In this document: piece after piece, positions 39,901 through 45,897 of the stretch
How positions within the stretch are numbered: the stretch's first letter is position 1
Layout of the letters: every line of letters starts with the position of its first letter
Assembly: GCF_002077945.1 (NCBI RefSeq)
Contig: NZ_LVYD01000046.1
Location: 124,001 to 188,000, forward strand
Reading direction: 5' to 3'
DNA from: Niastella vici
GTDB taxonomy: Bacteria > Bacteroidota > Bacteroidia > Chitinophagales > Chitinophagaceae
DNA: 64,000 nt
The notes under the pieces: generated by a model
The model's input: only the letters and a program-made list of their open reading frames with translations
Told to the model about the DNA's origin: nothing
The model's database searches: none
Program-made: the position numbers and the translations under genes

Positions 39901-40257
39901 AAATTGAGTGAATTTGAAGCTGAAAGTGGAGCTTTGTTGGAAGAGGCTTACGATATTAAATTGCGAGAGCTGAAGCCAGGAGAAATTGGGGATTATGCAG
40001 TTGAAAGTGGAAAAATAAATGGAATTAATGTTGCTGGAAAAACAATTGATCAAACTGGAGTTCCCTTATCAGGTGTCGGAAAATTCAAAATGGAAAAATT
40101 TTACGCCCAAATTAAAAGACATTTACGTGAAAAGCAGGGCGCATATTTTATATTAATTGATCTTCGACATTTTTCTGAACAAGAACGTGCTGAAGTGTTG
40201 AAGCACTTAAGTGATAACTTTTCTAATGACGCATCTAGAATAATAACAATTCAATAA
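30940..40257 (+). CDS. giant RHS protein with C-terminal polymorphic toxin (3105 aa)
   Basis: The start at 30940 (MTVQHFIRRILVLFFLLCLP) gives a clean signal peptide; the in-frame ATG at 30907 would overlap the previous gene. A long beta-rich region with many Cys pairs comes first. Two LamG-like jelly-roll domains follow: about 1670-1827, and about 1887-2057 (FTVEFWAKPAQ ... VIDEVRIWNVARTAQEI). YD repeats start near 2107 (TTYAYNSLNQVIKQTSPDGG, FWYDRLGKLAVSQ). The RHS-associated core box runs about 2750-2834: GFNGKENDNE, YGMRIYDPRIGKFLSVDPLT, PYQFSGNKPLRMVDLDGAE. The last about 270 residues (from DSDPFF) are the variable toxin. Its final 115 residues carry an acidic segment (SEFEAESGALLEEAYD), GEIGDYAVESG, TIDQTG and AYFILIDLRHFSEQER. 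They look like a small nuclease-type toxin domain, but the fold is uncertain. Sampled 60-bp lines fall from 53% GC (37501) to 30-40% GC beyond about 38.43 kb, suggesting the 3' end was replaced by transfer. Confidence 0.88.
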   Translation: MTVQHFIRRILVLFFLLCLPATVLLAASESYIQTLTGKIKQGDSCVVIDDKFVHLSLNDWNSIQHLSVDNIVSFELRFDTSVYYQSKSFTCTLNVSVKYFTSRDQTVPDEINNVNLVVKYDTAKGAFYPANAHYKFKNAFKVVVVVNSITSQEWGNDIPAVFRLKNQILVERKYPFNPNATGPLQADITNIDMQSFGGNALTLMAAGFFTGVTTNSDQLVVSWNPADFGNPEEYDIEWAFIDKLSTNGQAILSTYANGGTVPKDKALQWMVNDNSRVTIRSSSYTINLPYPDGYVLVRVRGVSYQAVTNLRLTGIWDNDNGSGFALCAPVTAQEPGMNYQYSAAFAEEGKRKEVITYFDATLRQRQAVTLSNSDQTKVPNTATDRQETATVLETIYDQMGRPAVNVLPAPTNSKSLNYYQNFNLNSSGNALSHTDITLNNTCTASVGPLSVSSGAGQYYSPGNPFLNDPDFYFTKYVPDAQQYPYALTQYMPDNTGRVRRQSGVGYTLRNGSGRETRYFYSKPGQRELYRIFGMEVGDCSHYLKNVVVDPNGQASVSYIDANGKTIATALAGGRPDGVDALPSAAVGQPRARINETVITPANFTRNAAGMVMTATSTFTAEVKGTFDLHYSVNPAALVTTHSLGQFCSNCYYDVLVEVRNDCGTLVNSATTAPFTINDVTCNPNAAPAPGTLNVVVDELGVYTVTYTLRLSQDAINYQTDYYINNNSDLKKLQAFFEEKLNAIDLAGCYTTCEACKTLGSTPDAFRQKVLDLLATSKFSGVLATPAVQQWITDTWNTLKTNCANISCNVTSACDDYLIQMKQDVKPGGQYALYSVVEQNDVNVYSYVDRSINVLRFYNLNDPGNTEIYNFSYVDDNGNTVLIRELSESDFIRAYIDHPEWADMFVKKHIEYCSYLFCKDQSYSPVDKNNESSYNFDRTIRELSTGDDAISRGYFNRSNIYALVNADPFFNGGRGSGLKTSMITELGILSDVLGIVVKDNNNTPVPGKNILQFIDWMLYCKPNTNPTDYNAVYSSWTSCNPSATCRSTTLEWEFYRNYYLQLKSKYVNQVKAQVSPGCTDCFIGKDALLSASNTSMLLSCAQNGSNVSACPAANEFYSSEGTALPPVIETGHRLWQIPFHIYHSNGNVTRDVNITVNYTKTKFFVTTESGSFTVTMPAGTSEVLLYETDEWYDDNGDHAVSDEEITSTRYQLSTVACPAPPNVRPSSVCLQDPNYALYQDKHRIFNDFIDLSSYLNCLNETPTPTPTDAEVLDQVRADAVVGLDDMRNLWAEQLRAARDEEAIFSSISDNTISNLADDLKAVAQANIQYANTRETIRAASTVANGGATSKGFHSFAEVFSYYISSSLISKGFSEDLLSGPFPYDKNPIGTNLNSGEINSTICSNLTALKNRYTAAGSSGSFYDYLKLELDDDMVLTSAQLQDLETRCAAGCRYLNEPVLLPVALSTPAPTNPDHPFVSCSRVTALKTAFLQKYPGIDQSSKLYRVLFTNYCNHALGYALTSSDYIAFTEKCLINNTAVLYNKPASPIVPVNDFICQGNSIMTAYEQAGQEYDRYIVLERQRFRNLYISKCLGTDASATIEGEQYEYHYTLYYYDQSGNLVKTIPPEGVRFLTESQIDQIETMRKLGISTCEDDGITKVADKTAALNTVSSVLQSNSAKAIELWLSNIDAVNGGQVRFITPDNKYMYQAAIANKKLWVELYSLQPGTSGDITVTLSNQMVADISSITIQKWSHVVVQSNNVTADTWDVYLNGVKLTLLSAPGTPYPFDWSIIAGYTLPAEVIEPLKHIRVYSRLLTATEVYQNYAQPCFSIAETLKGTNSPLQIWGRFNLSSLCNPVSETVNVFNQGALLVNANLNQASKALPNITNNFTVEFWAKPAQPHEIDAQSQSGTAGTSGQQYVIYPDDGGAAATGRAGMGISVGTNGVSVYELATGYMPPLLVWQGDMTAGKHVAVVYNNNTPSLYINGQLVKTGLASTKQYVYPSYNFGGGTYGFMPGVIDEVRIWNVARTAQEISANYQQGITPSSVTGLVGYWPMDPDNGTVVADVSCNHNNVTLPASGYSWVNSGSNIYNTVNRDALNNFIVPFHGMPTTYAYNSLNQVIKQTSPDGGTARFWYDRLGKLAVSQNAEQLQPLAPGASANRYSYTKYDAFDRIVEVGEKVNAGSSMDETTARDNAALQTWMQSGQNSQITQTIYDEAPSYAPGLLTNLRKRISASVVWDGSIGSTRTAATYYSYDFIGNLKTLYQENQQLSAFDAVTGIKRIDYNYDLVCGKVNKLRYQEGKGDQFYYSYRYDADNRLVEASTSRDGLTWNTEATYRYYLHGLLARTELGNNKVQGLDYAYTLQGWLKGINSQQLDATKDMSQDGDPTSAFQWVARDVMSFSLGYFNGDYQAINNSAAAFGMTYQPAPQPNTISGNELFNSNITNATLAINKLDNGALKGYSYRYDQLNRLKQMRMHDLAGVVGTKWDNNSILPAYQEDISYDGNGNIVTYKRNGNVNNVAPVNYQMDNLTYKYNVDNSGNLVNNKLRNVSEDPGLPASNYATDLDGQADDYYAYDNIGNLKQEGTDLNPERKIYWTVYRKIKQVELLANNVVNKRLSYKYDAVGNRIVKSVETPGVSTQYTFYVRDQQGNVLGVYTRNVPTDGSPGNFKWIEQHLYGSSRLGMWHPNIDVTSAWTAPGVGNGQINIGEREYELNNHLGNILATISDSKTGIDVGNNGTIDYYEANVLTASDYYPFGMQMPGRIFNSGNYRYGFNGKENDNEVKGDGNQQDYGMRIYDPRIGKFLSVDPLTKDYPWYTPYQFSGNKPLRMVDLDGAEDSDPFFGREDDGMVLVNLFNRAIDGATNVLIALTYPQDEGWLIRRGLKNQGYNLPDNGSLDVRLSELFDIKKENRQFVIIPERNAMQKLFDLGISALDVAAVFPSKGSPYLAMVKATPLTAGTIADILKTLRMSERVKRIKEFLDPLRGDGVKLSEFEAESGALLEEAYDIKLRELKPGEIGDYAVESGKINGINVAGKTIDQTGVPLSGVGKFKMEKFYAQIKRHLREKQGAYFILIDLRHFSEQERAEVLKHLSDNFSNDASRIITIQ

Positions 40258-40270
40258 TAAATGAAAATAT

Positions 40271-40753
40271 ATGGCAAGGAGCTTTGTCTGTTTTGATGAT
40301 AGTGATACTTCCGAAAATCAAATTGGATTTTGGATTTATGATTCACTATTGCAAATTGCATGTCGTTTTATTGTTGAGAGAATTGATAATAATTCTGATT
40401 TGAGTTATCACTGGTTAAAGGGCGATATACGAAACCATATTTATAATAATTCAATTGGGTTGTTTAATGGTTTTATGCATTTGAATTTAAGTGAGTATTT
40501 AATTAATGATGAAAAAAAAGAACAATTTATAGCAGTTATAGACTCTGCGAAACAATTGATTGCAAATAAAGATTATTTATCAGTTGAAGAGTTGAATTCA
40601 CTTCGTATAGATAAAAGTTTGCAAGGAGAATGGGTTAGTCCTTTATCTACAAAATCAATAATTAAAATATTTGATTGGATTGAAATGTTAATTCGGGGTG
40701 ATTTGAAAACAACATTAAATGATAGGACGGAAGCTGAATTTGGGGGACAGTAA
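40271..40753 (+). CDS. candidate immunity protein for the RHS toxin
   Basis: A 160-residue cytosolic acidic protein with no signal peptide, starting 13 bp after the RHS stop codon (MARSFVCFDDSDTSENQIGF). It is mostly helical in the centre (LLQIACRFIVERID, KKEQFIAVIDSAKQLI, IIKIFDWIEMLIRGD). The position, small size and very low GC (22-30% in sampled 60-bp lines) are typical of immunity genes that travel with RHS or CdiA toxin tips. No specific immunity family was recognised. It would bind and neutralise the toxin in the cytosol. A strong terminator follows, which ends the operon. Confidence 0.75.
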   Translation: MARSFVCFDDSDTSENQIGFWIYDSLLQIACRFIVERIDNNSDLSYHWLKGDIRNHIYNNSIGLFNGFMHLNLSEYLINDEKKEQFIAVIDSAKQLIANKDYLSVEELNSLRIDKSLQGEWVSPLSTKSIIKIFDWIEMLIRGDLKTTLNDRTEAEFGGQ

Positions 40754-40805
40754 AAAGCAAAATAGCATCATTGCTAGATACTATCTGTTTTTTCTTATTA
40801 TCTAT

Positions 40806-40861
40806 AAAAAAAGAAGCCGCCTCCATGTTTTTACAAACATAGGAGACGGCCTCTTTTTTTA
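40806..40861 (+). terminator. strong terminator ending the RHS operon
   Basis: A long hairpin (AAGAAGCCGCCTCCATGTTT paired with AAACATAGGAGACGGCCTC, one or two mismatches, 5-base loop) is followed by a T8 run. A-runs on the other side would also allow it to work on the minus strand. It lies 53 bp after the immunity stop codon. Confidence 0.92.
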
Positions 40862-41029
40862 TTTCACCTCATTTAAACGCTTTTATATGATAATAGACTC
40901 AGAACAGAAATTCGGATATATATATCCTGGCAGTTTGAACAACTAAATTTTGGTAAACCCCGTCCATCGAATGCCAAGACGTTTATAGTGCCCTGCGGGG
41001 TCTCTATGTCGTTTGGTGAGACCTGGATG

Positions 41030-41476
41030 TTGAACTACAAGATCTTTGTACTGAATTGCAATGCTTGTATGTTGCAATACAAGGCAACCTGCTTCAATTC
41101 CAATTGTTTAATTACACGCCTATATGTTGAATTACAATATTCCCCGATCAGTTTACAAGACGGCTCGTTTAAATGCCGACATGCCTCGTTCACAAAGCAT
41201 ACAAGCTCGTTCGCAGCTCAGCCTGTATGTTTCCATCAAAATGACTTGTATATCGATCGGCTAAAAGTAAAAGCTGAAATGCAATGGTCATCGTCCGGAA
41301 TGCAAGGTATATAGTTCGAAAATATTGCATATGTTTTGATGAGCAAGGTGTATAGTTTGCGTTGCAAGACCTATTGTTTTACAGACTGTGACGATAACTC
41401 CAATGACAAGCCAGGGTATCCGCAATACAGCCTGTATCATTTCAATTACAGGCTCCCTTTCAACAAGTGCCGTAAC
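41030..41476. repeat. degenerate array of about 21-bp units
   Basis: About 20 units of 18-24 bp, mostly 20-22, can be laid end to end. Examples: TTGAACTACAAGATCTTTGTA (41030), CTGAATTGCAATGCTTGTATG (41051), TTGCAATACAAGGCAACCTGC (41072), TTGAATTACAATATTCCCCGA (41127), TTTGCGTTGCAAGACCTATTG (41356). A rough consensus is TTgaatTaCAAgncttgtatG. Because 21 bp is seven codons, one plus-strand frame stays open through much of it and reads as weak 7-residue repeats. There is no start or coding evidence that would support a gene. The array lies just past the RHS operon terminator. Confidence 0.65.
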
Positions 41477-42683
41477 CATTTTGAGTAATTCAATCAACTA
41501 CACAACCAATCGGTTTATTTTTCAGAAAAAGCGTTTAAGGAAGTGCGTACTGGCAAAAGCATCGTTGTGACGCACCATGTTCCTACCTTATATCAATATC
41601 CAAACCGGCGAGCATTTGAGTTTTAGGAGGGAGAAGGTGGTGGAGATAGAAAGTTGAAATGTCAGGGAATACTTGACAGTTGGTCCATATCAGCGCCGTT
41701 CCTCCTTCGTTCTTCCTTCGTTCTTGGACTACTCGAACACTACCCAAACACTGCCTCTTTCCTATTGAAATACTACTTTTTTACTACCCATTTACTACCT
41801 CTGCCTAAGGAGAAGGGTAGTGATGGGGTAGCAAAAGCGTAGGAAATGGGTGGCCGGAAACCGAAGTCAGAACGAAGCCAGGGTAGTTCAACTACGGTCA
41901 TAGGTTCCTGTATTACAAGCTGGAATCTTAACCTGATTCACTTGCCTTTCTTTACTTTGGATAAGTGGAAATTGATCATTGTCAATTCAGTATCAGTATT
42001 GGCCAGGAAATTAGTGGAGCATGTATTCTGTGAATTTGCCTTAAACGAAATTTAAAACGTTTTTTTAGGCTGATCACGAATAAGGCAGCAAAAGGGTCAA
42101 TGAGCCTGTTTATTGGTTGTAAGGACTAACAGAATTTCGGCAGATTGTGTATTTGTGCGATATAGTTTGCATCCAGGTAATGACCCGGAAGGCGGGAAAA
42201 GGTTGGGTGTAGTACTGGTAAACCCCTCTTTCCGCCCACATTTCCCAATCCGGGATAATCGAAGCTTGACCGAAGCTTAAGCGAAGCTTGACCGAAGCAT
42301 TCCTGAAGATATTCCCTAAATGGGAACAATAATTGCAGTACTGTATCAAAAATACTCCTTAGCCAACTTTGCTAATTAATCCATTAATCCTGAAAAAAAT
42401 CGTACGAGACGGTGGGTATTCGAAAACCTGCTTCAATTCTGTTGAAAATCGCCGACGCATTCAACTACATCAACTTAAACAAATGTGGATAACTAAACAT
42501 ATCCGAGGCTCCTATTGCACTCGGTAATCGATCGGTTTTTCTGCCTCAATTTTGAGCTACGCTTATACAGTGAGTGCGATGCAGCGAAACCGGAAGCTAG
42601 CGCCGGAATGCTGCCGTACTTCCTGCCTTCCGGCCGGAATAGCGTTGTAACAATTTTATTCCAACATTTTAAAAATTGATTTT
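41477..42683. other. 1.2-kb stretch without a recognisable gene
   Basis: No open frame here shows protein-like composition or a family signature. Visible structure: a direct repeat of TCCTTCGTTCT at about 41703-41724, AC-rich low-complexity sequence at about 41730-41810 (ACTACTT, ACTACCC, ACTACCT), and a four-copy 11-bp repeat at 42260-42303. Together with the 21-bp array this makes a 1.8-kb gene desert between the RHS operon and the next gene. Confidence 0.6.
42260..42303. repeat. four tandem 11-bp units
   Basis: CGAAGCTTGAC, CGAAGCTTAAG, CGAAGCTTGAC, CGAAGCATTCC in direct succession. Each of the first three contains the palindrome AAGCTT. There is no gene on either side within 350 bp. Confidence 0.8.
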
Positions 42684-43274
42684 ATGGCAGAATCTAAAAA
42701 TAACTATGTCATGTATGGCATGTCGGGGAAATTGGGCAAGCTGCTCATTTTCCGCCAGCGCGGGGGTAAAACTATTGCGACGGCCATCCCCAACCGCTTC
42801 AACGTGTTTACCGAACAACAATTGGAGATACAAAGTAAATTCAAAGAAGCTGCTTCCTGGGCACGCGGCATCCTGAAGAATGCGGAGAACCGCAAGTTCT
42901 ACAGTTCTCTGGCAACGGGCGGTCAGTCGGCCTTCAACATGGCCATAGCCGATTGGTTTACCGATCCTGAGATAAAGGACATCGACACCAAAGAGTATAC
43001 CGGTATGGTTGGCAGTGTTATCAAAATAGGGGTAGTAGATATCATCAAGGTGCAATCCGTGAAAGTCTCCATCACCACCGCAAGTAGTACCCTGTTAGAA
43101 GAAGGCAGCGCTGTTTTTGATGCCAATAGCCAGCAATGTTTGTATACGGCCGTTCAAAACAATGCAACACCTGTAGGTTCCCACATTAAAGCAACGGCTA
43201 CCGACAAACCGGGAAACAGCCATTCGCTCGAAAAAGGTGATAGAACCGTCTTAAGCCAGATGTTTTGTTTTTGA
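42684..43274 (+). CDS. conserved hypothetical protein
   Basis: A 196-residue protein without signal peptide or membrane segment, with a clean start (MAESKNNYVMYGMSGKLGKL) and its own terminator. The N-terminal part has LIFRQRGGKTIATAIPNRF followed by a helix (EQQLEIQSKFKEAASWARGI). This arrangement (a basic strand motif, then a Q-rich helix) is seen in several Bacteroidota proteins of unknown function, including DUF6266-like ones. The C-terminal half is beta-rich (IKVQSVKVSITTASSTLLEEG). No function can be assigned. It is isolated in a repeat-rich region. Confidence 0.75.
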   Translation: MAESKNNYVMYGMSGKLGKLLIFRQRGGKTIATAIPNRFNVFTEQQLEIQSKFKEAASWARGILKNAENRKFYSSLATGGQSAFNMAIADWFTDPEIKDIDTKEYTGMVGSVIKIGVVDIIKVQSVKVSITTASSTLLEEGSAVFDANSQQCLYTAVQNNATPVGSHIKATATDKPGNSHSLEKGDRTVLSQMFCF

Positions 43275-43281
43275 TGAATGA

Positions 43282-43317
43282 AAAGACTGCCTCTGGTAAA
43301 ACGGGGGCGGCTTTTTT
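43282..43317 (+). terminator. terminator of the hypothetical gene
   Basis: Hairpin AAGACTGCCTCTG / CGGGGGCGGCTT with one bulge and G-U pairs, followed by a T-run, 8 bp after the stop codon. Confidence 0.75.
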
Positions 43318-43355
43318 ATCGTTTCCTAACAATATACTATCCGCCTCTCATGGAT

Positions 43356-44260
43356 TCAGAGGTTAACACTCTCGTCGAGTTGCTCCAATTTTTTATTTTG
43401 GTCTATTAGGTATAAAGTGAGCTCTTCGATCTTTTTTAAAAGGGTGGCCTGGTTATCACCCACATCCAGACCATTTTTTTCTACTTCATCGGCTGTAGCC
43501 ACTTCTGGCAAATGGTGATATTGTTTAATATATTGTTCTGCTTCGCTCAAAGGACGCAAACGGTATTTTACATGAAATACGTAATCGGGCCAGGGATAGG
43601 GCTTCACTGTTACTTTATTGAAGATGGCATCTCCATTTACAGCAAAACAATAGCCCTTTGTATCGCTGGTATTAATTCCTACATAGGATATGGACCTAAC
43701 AAACATGCCAGGATTCCATGTCCCATTCGAAGAATAGCCAATAACGAAACGATCGCTTGCTCCGCCTTCATCACCCACATTCACCCGTATTTCAATGGCA
43801 TCCAGGGCAATGGCATACCTTGATATTCACAGGGGATCTGAACCAGAAGAGGCGCCGAAATCAAGCTTTTTCCCATAGACCAGGTTATCATTTTGATCGC
43901 CTAAACAAAGATCACTGTTTACCTTAAACCCCGAGGCGCAACAAAGTGGCTCAAAGCTTATATGCCGTCATTACAGTCGAAAAAGCCAACATCATCAGAG
44001 ACTGCTATACCGCCACCTGTTTGGTTTCCTTCATTCACTAAAACGCGTATGTATTTGGTTTTTCCAAATGAATTGTATGCCGTACCATCTTTAGAAATTG
44101 TCAATGGATACAGGGGGGCGTTTACAGGACCAACAGACACATTACCTGAGATTATGTATTGAGAGCCATTAAGACCTGATTTCCATTGCGCCTTAATAGC
44201 TGGCGATATCATAAAAATGGAGGCTGTTGCATAAAGGAGTTTAGGAATTCTTATCCGCAT
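43356..44260 (-). pseudogene. broken fibre-like secreted protein
   Basis: The minus strand carries a signal peptide start at 44260 (MRIRIPKLLYATASIF, ending AIKAQ) and NVSVGPVNAPLYPLTI. The frame is lost near 43960 (after FFDCNDGI), resumes in another frame (CCASGFKVNSDLCLGDQNDN), and then meets an in-frame TGA at 43827-43829. The C-terminal part (43356-43784) is intact: PYPWPDYVF, YIKQYHHLPEVATADEV and a leucine-rich end. This matches the end of the intact neighbour at 44582-45697, so it is a decayed paralogue. One frameshift and one stop make function unlikely, although its promoter region is preserved. Confidence 0.85.
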
Positions 44261-44319
44261 AGTATTTGATTGGTTGTTTTATTGGTACTTTTTATTCAAT
44301 GATGGTAGTTAAATTGGTT

Positions 44320-44410
44320 TAAAAATAATACACCCGGTAGTATCTCCTGTAAAGAATTAATAATCGTGTCGTTTTGCCAATAGCCGGGTTGTTTTTACCA
44401 ATAAATGTGC
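44320..44410 (-). promoter_or_regulatory. promoter of the broken fibre gene with three 21/20-bp repeats
   Basis: On the minus strand, repeats GCACATTTATTGG (first base 44410), ACCCGGCTATTGG (44389) and ACACGATTATTAA (44369) are spaced 21 and 20 bp. TATTTTTA (44327 down to 44320), a TAnnTTTR -7 match, begins 42 bp after the start of the third repeat and 67 bp before the start codon. The layout is the same as at 19206 and 45897. Confidence 0.75.
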
Positions 44411-44504
44411 AATGGATTTTTCTTTGTTACCTCCGGCATTAGCGCATTTCCACGAATACACTACCGGCGTAGTTACCAACGGGAGTGTATGAATGTATAG
44501 AAAC

Positions 44505-44537
44505 AAAAAAGCACCAACCCAAAGATTGATGCTTTTT
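44505..44537 (-). terminator. terminator of the intact fibre gene
   Basis: AAAAAAGCACCAA and TTGATGCTTTTTT form a hairpin with one mismatch. Read on the minus strand it ends in a T-run, 45 bp past the stop codon at 44582. Confidence 0.8.
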
Positions 44538-44581
44538 TAGTCTAACCCGAAATCTCAGGTGAATTATTTCCCGCAACACGC

Positions 44582-45697
44582 TTATTTCTTTGTTTTTAGC
44601 TTCAAAAGCTCTTCTTTCAGCTTATTGTTTTCTTCCATCATTATAGCCATATTTTCCTCTAGCACCTTAAGCTTCTCATTTTGCTCCTGTTGCTTTTTAT
44701 TCTGTTCTATTGCATATAATGTGAGTTCTTCTACTTTTTTCAACAACATAACCTGGTGTTCCCCGAGATTGATACCGTCTTTTTTTACTTCTGCTTCTGT
44801 TGGCACTTCAGGCAGGTGATGGTTTTGCTTTATATAAGCTTCTACTGCCTGTAAAGTAAGTAACTGGTACGCAGAGTCAAAAACATAGTCTGCATAATTA
44901 TACCCCGTTGACGTGAGAAAATTGTCTCCCTTGATAGTCCCAATTACATGAAGTCTTTGTTGGGGAGCACTGGTTCCAATTCCCACATTTCCATTATAGA
45001 GAAAAGTGGTAGATAAATTATATGAAGGCGCTATAAAGAGATTGCCATTTGCCGTAATAAGTCCATTTGATTCATTTTGAAAGTGCAGTACACCCAGGTT
45101 ATTTTTACCAACAGGAACGTTGGTGCCGAAATTACCGCTTAAACCATTGCCATAATGCATAAGGAGGGTTCCTGCCCAGGTAGGGCTGTTCCCATTGTTA
45201 TAAAAATCCCAGGCTACAGCTCCACTGGAGGTGACTGCAGAAGGATTTTCTCCAATTACCGACAAGGTATTTAATATTTGTGCATTGCTATTGGCCATAT
45301 TGCTTGATATGCCCACCCGCAAACTTGCATTACCAGCATTGGGTAGCTCCAGTTTTGCACTGGGGTTTGTTACGCCAATTCCTACATTCCCATCCTTGTT
45401 TATTACAAACTTGTCTGTCCAGGTAGTTGTAACAGGATAATCACTGGCTATATGAAATGAATAACCGCCGGTTCCCAGGGCCCAACGGGCTGTGGGAATA
45501 TCATTTACAATTAAATGTAAACCTCCATTTGCACTCCCGGCTGTTATATCGCCATTTACATCCAATTTAGTGGAAGGTGTTGAGGTTCCAATACCTATAT
45601 TACCTGTGTTTTTTACAGTTACCTGTGCCATTGCTCCTGTATGAAGAATAATAACCCCCATTATGGCGGTTAAACCTGTTTTCAACATAATATTCAT
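44582..45697 (-). CDS. secreted fibre-like (tail-fibre/adhesin type) protein
   Basis: The 371-residue protein has a signal peptide (ending TGAMAQ). Repeated short beta-motifs of the form GNVGIGT..P..KL.V.G follow (IGIGTSTPSTKLDVNGD, GNVGIGVTNPSAKLELP, GNVGIGTSAPQQRLHVIG), as in phage-tail-fibre-like and intramolecular-chaperone-type surface proteins. The C-terminal part has YIKQNHHLPEVPTEAEV and a long coiled coil (EELTLYAIEQNKKQQEQNEK onwards) ending in Lys-rich helix. Such coiled coils probably trimerise. A second ATG at 45688 is possible. It sits beside a broken paralogue and has the same three-repeat promoter as the RHS operon. A surface adhesion role is inference. Confidence 0.8.
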   Translation of the reverse strand: MNIMLKTGLTAIMGVIILHTGAMAQVTVKNTGNIGIGTSTPSTKLDVNGDITAGSANGGLHLIVNDIPTARWALGTGGYSFHIASDYPVTTTWTDKFVINKDGNVGIGVTNPSAKLELPNAGNASLRVGISSNMANSNAQILNTLSVIGENPSAVTSSGAVAWDFYNNGNSPTWAGTLLMHYGNGLSGNFGTNVPVGKNNLGVLHFQNESNGLITANGNLFIAPSYNLSTTFLYNGNVGIGTSAPQQRLHVIGTIKGDNFLTSTGYNYADYVFDSAYQLLTLQAVEAYIKQNHHLPEVPTEAEVKKDGINLGEHQVMLLKKVEELTLYAIEQNKKQQEQNEKLKVLEENMAIMMEENNKLKEELLKLKTKK

Positions 45698-45806
45698 TTA
45701 ATAATTTATGGTTAATAGATTTTTAAGTCGCCCTGTCCTGAAGTATTTTATAGAGGGATCGGGCATGAGCTGTGTGCAAATGATTTTGGTTGATTAAGGG
45801 ATTGTG

Positions 45807-45897
45807 TAAAGGTAAATAAGAATAAGCGCTCCCGGGAGTTAATTTGATAAACGTGCAGTTTTAGAAATACACGTGTATATTTTGGCAATAAGTGTGT
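45807..45897 (-). promoter_or_regulatory. promoter of the intact fibre gene with three 21/20-bp repeats
   Basis: On the minus strand, ACACACTTATTGC (first base 45897), ACACGTGTATTTC (45876) and GCACGTTTATCAA (45856) are spaced 21 and 20 bp. TACCTTTA (45814 down to 45807) is a TAnnTTTR -7 match that begins 42 bp after the start of the third repeat. The leader to the start codon is about 110 bp. Bases 45898-46025 hold nothing else recognisable. Confidence 0.75.

Noticed and set aside
23512-40257. classical insecticidal Tc toxin B/C pair
   Set aside because: The N-termini lack SpvB- and TcB-type domains and no TcA-like gene is near; only a loose parallel in the division of labour remains.
40719-40946. 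open frame overlapping the end of the immunity gene
   Set aside because: It runs through the strong terminator hairpin at 40806-40861.
40988-41314. 108-codon open frame on the plus strand with weak 7-residue repeats
   Set aside because: It follows from the 21-bp period of the array; there is no ribosome-binding site, and the composition is Cys/Ser-rich and not protein-like.
41030-41476. CRISPR array
   Set aside because: Units are 18-24 bp, diverged and contiguous with no constant repeat plus variable spacer structure, and no cas genes are present.
42126-42329. 67-codon minus-strand frame with 11-bp repeat translation
   Set aside because: The apparent motif (FGQASLKLRSSFD) is the translated AAGCTT repeat; no other coding sign.
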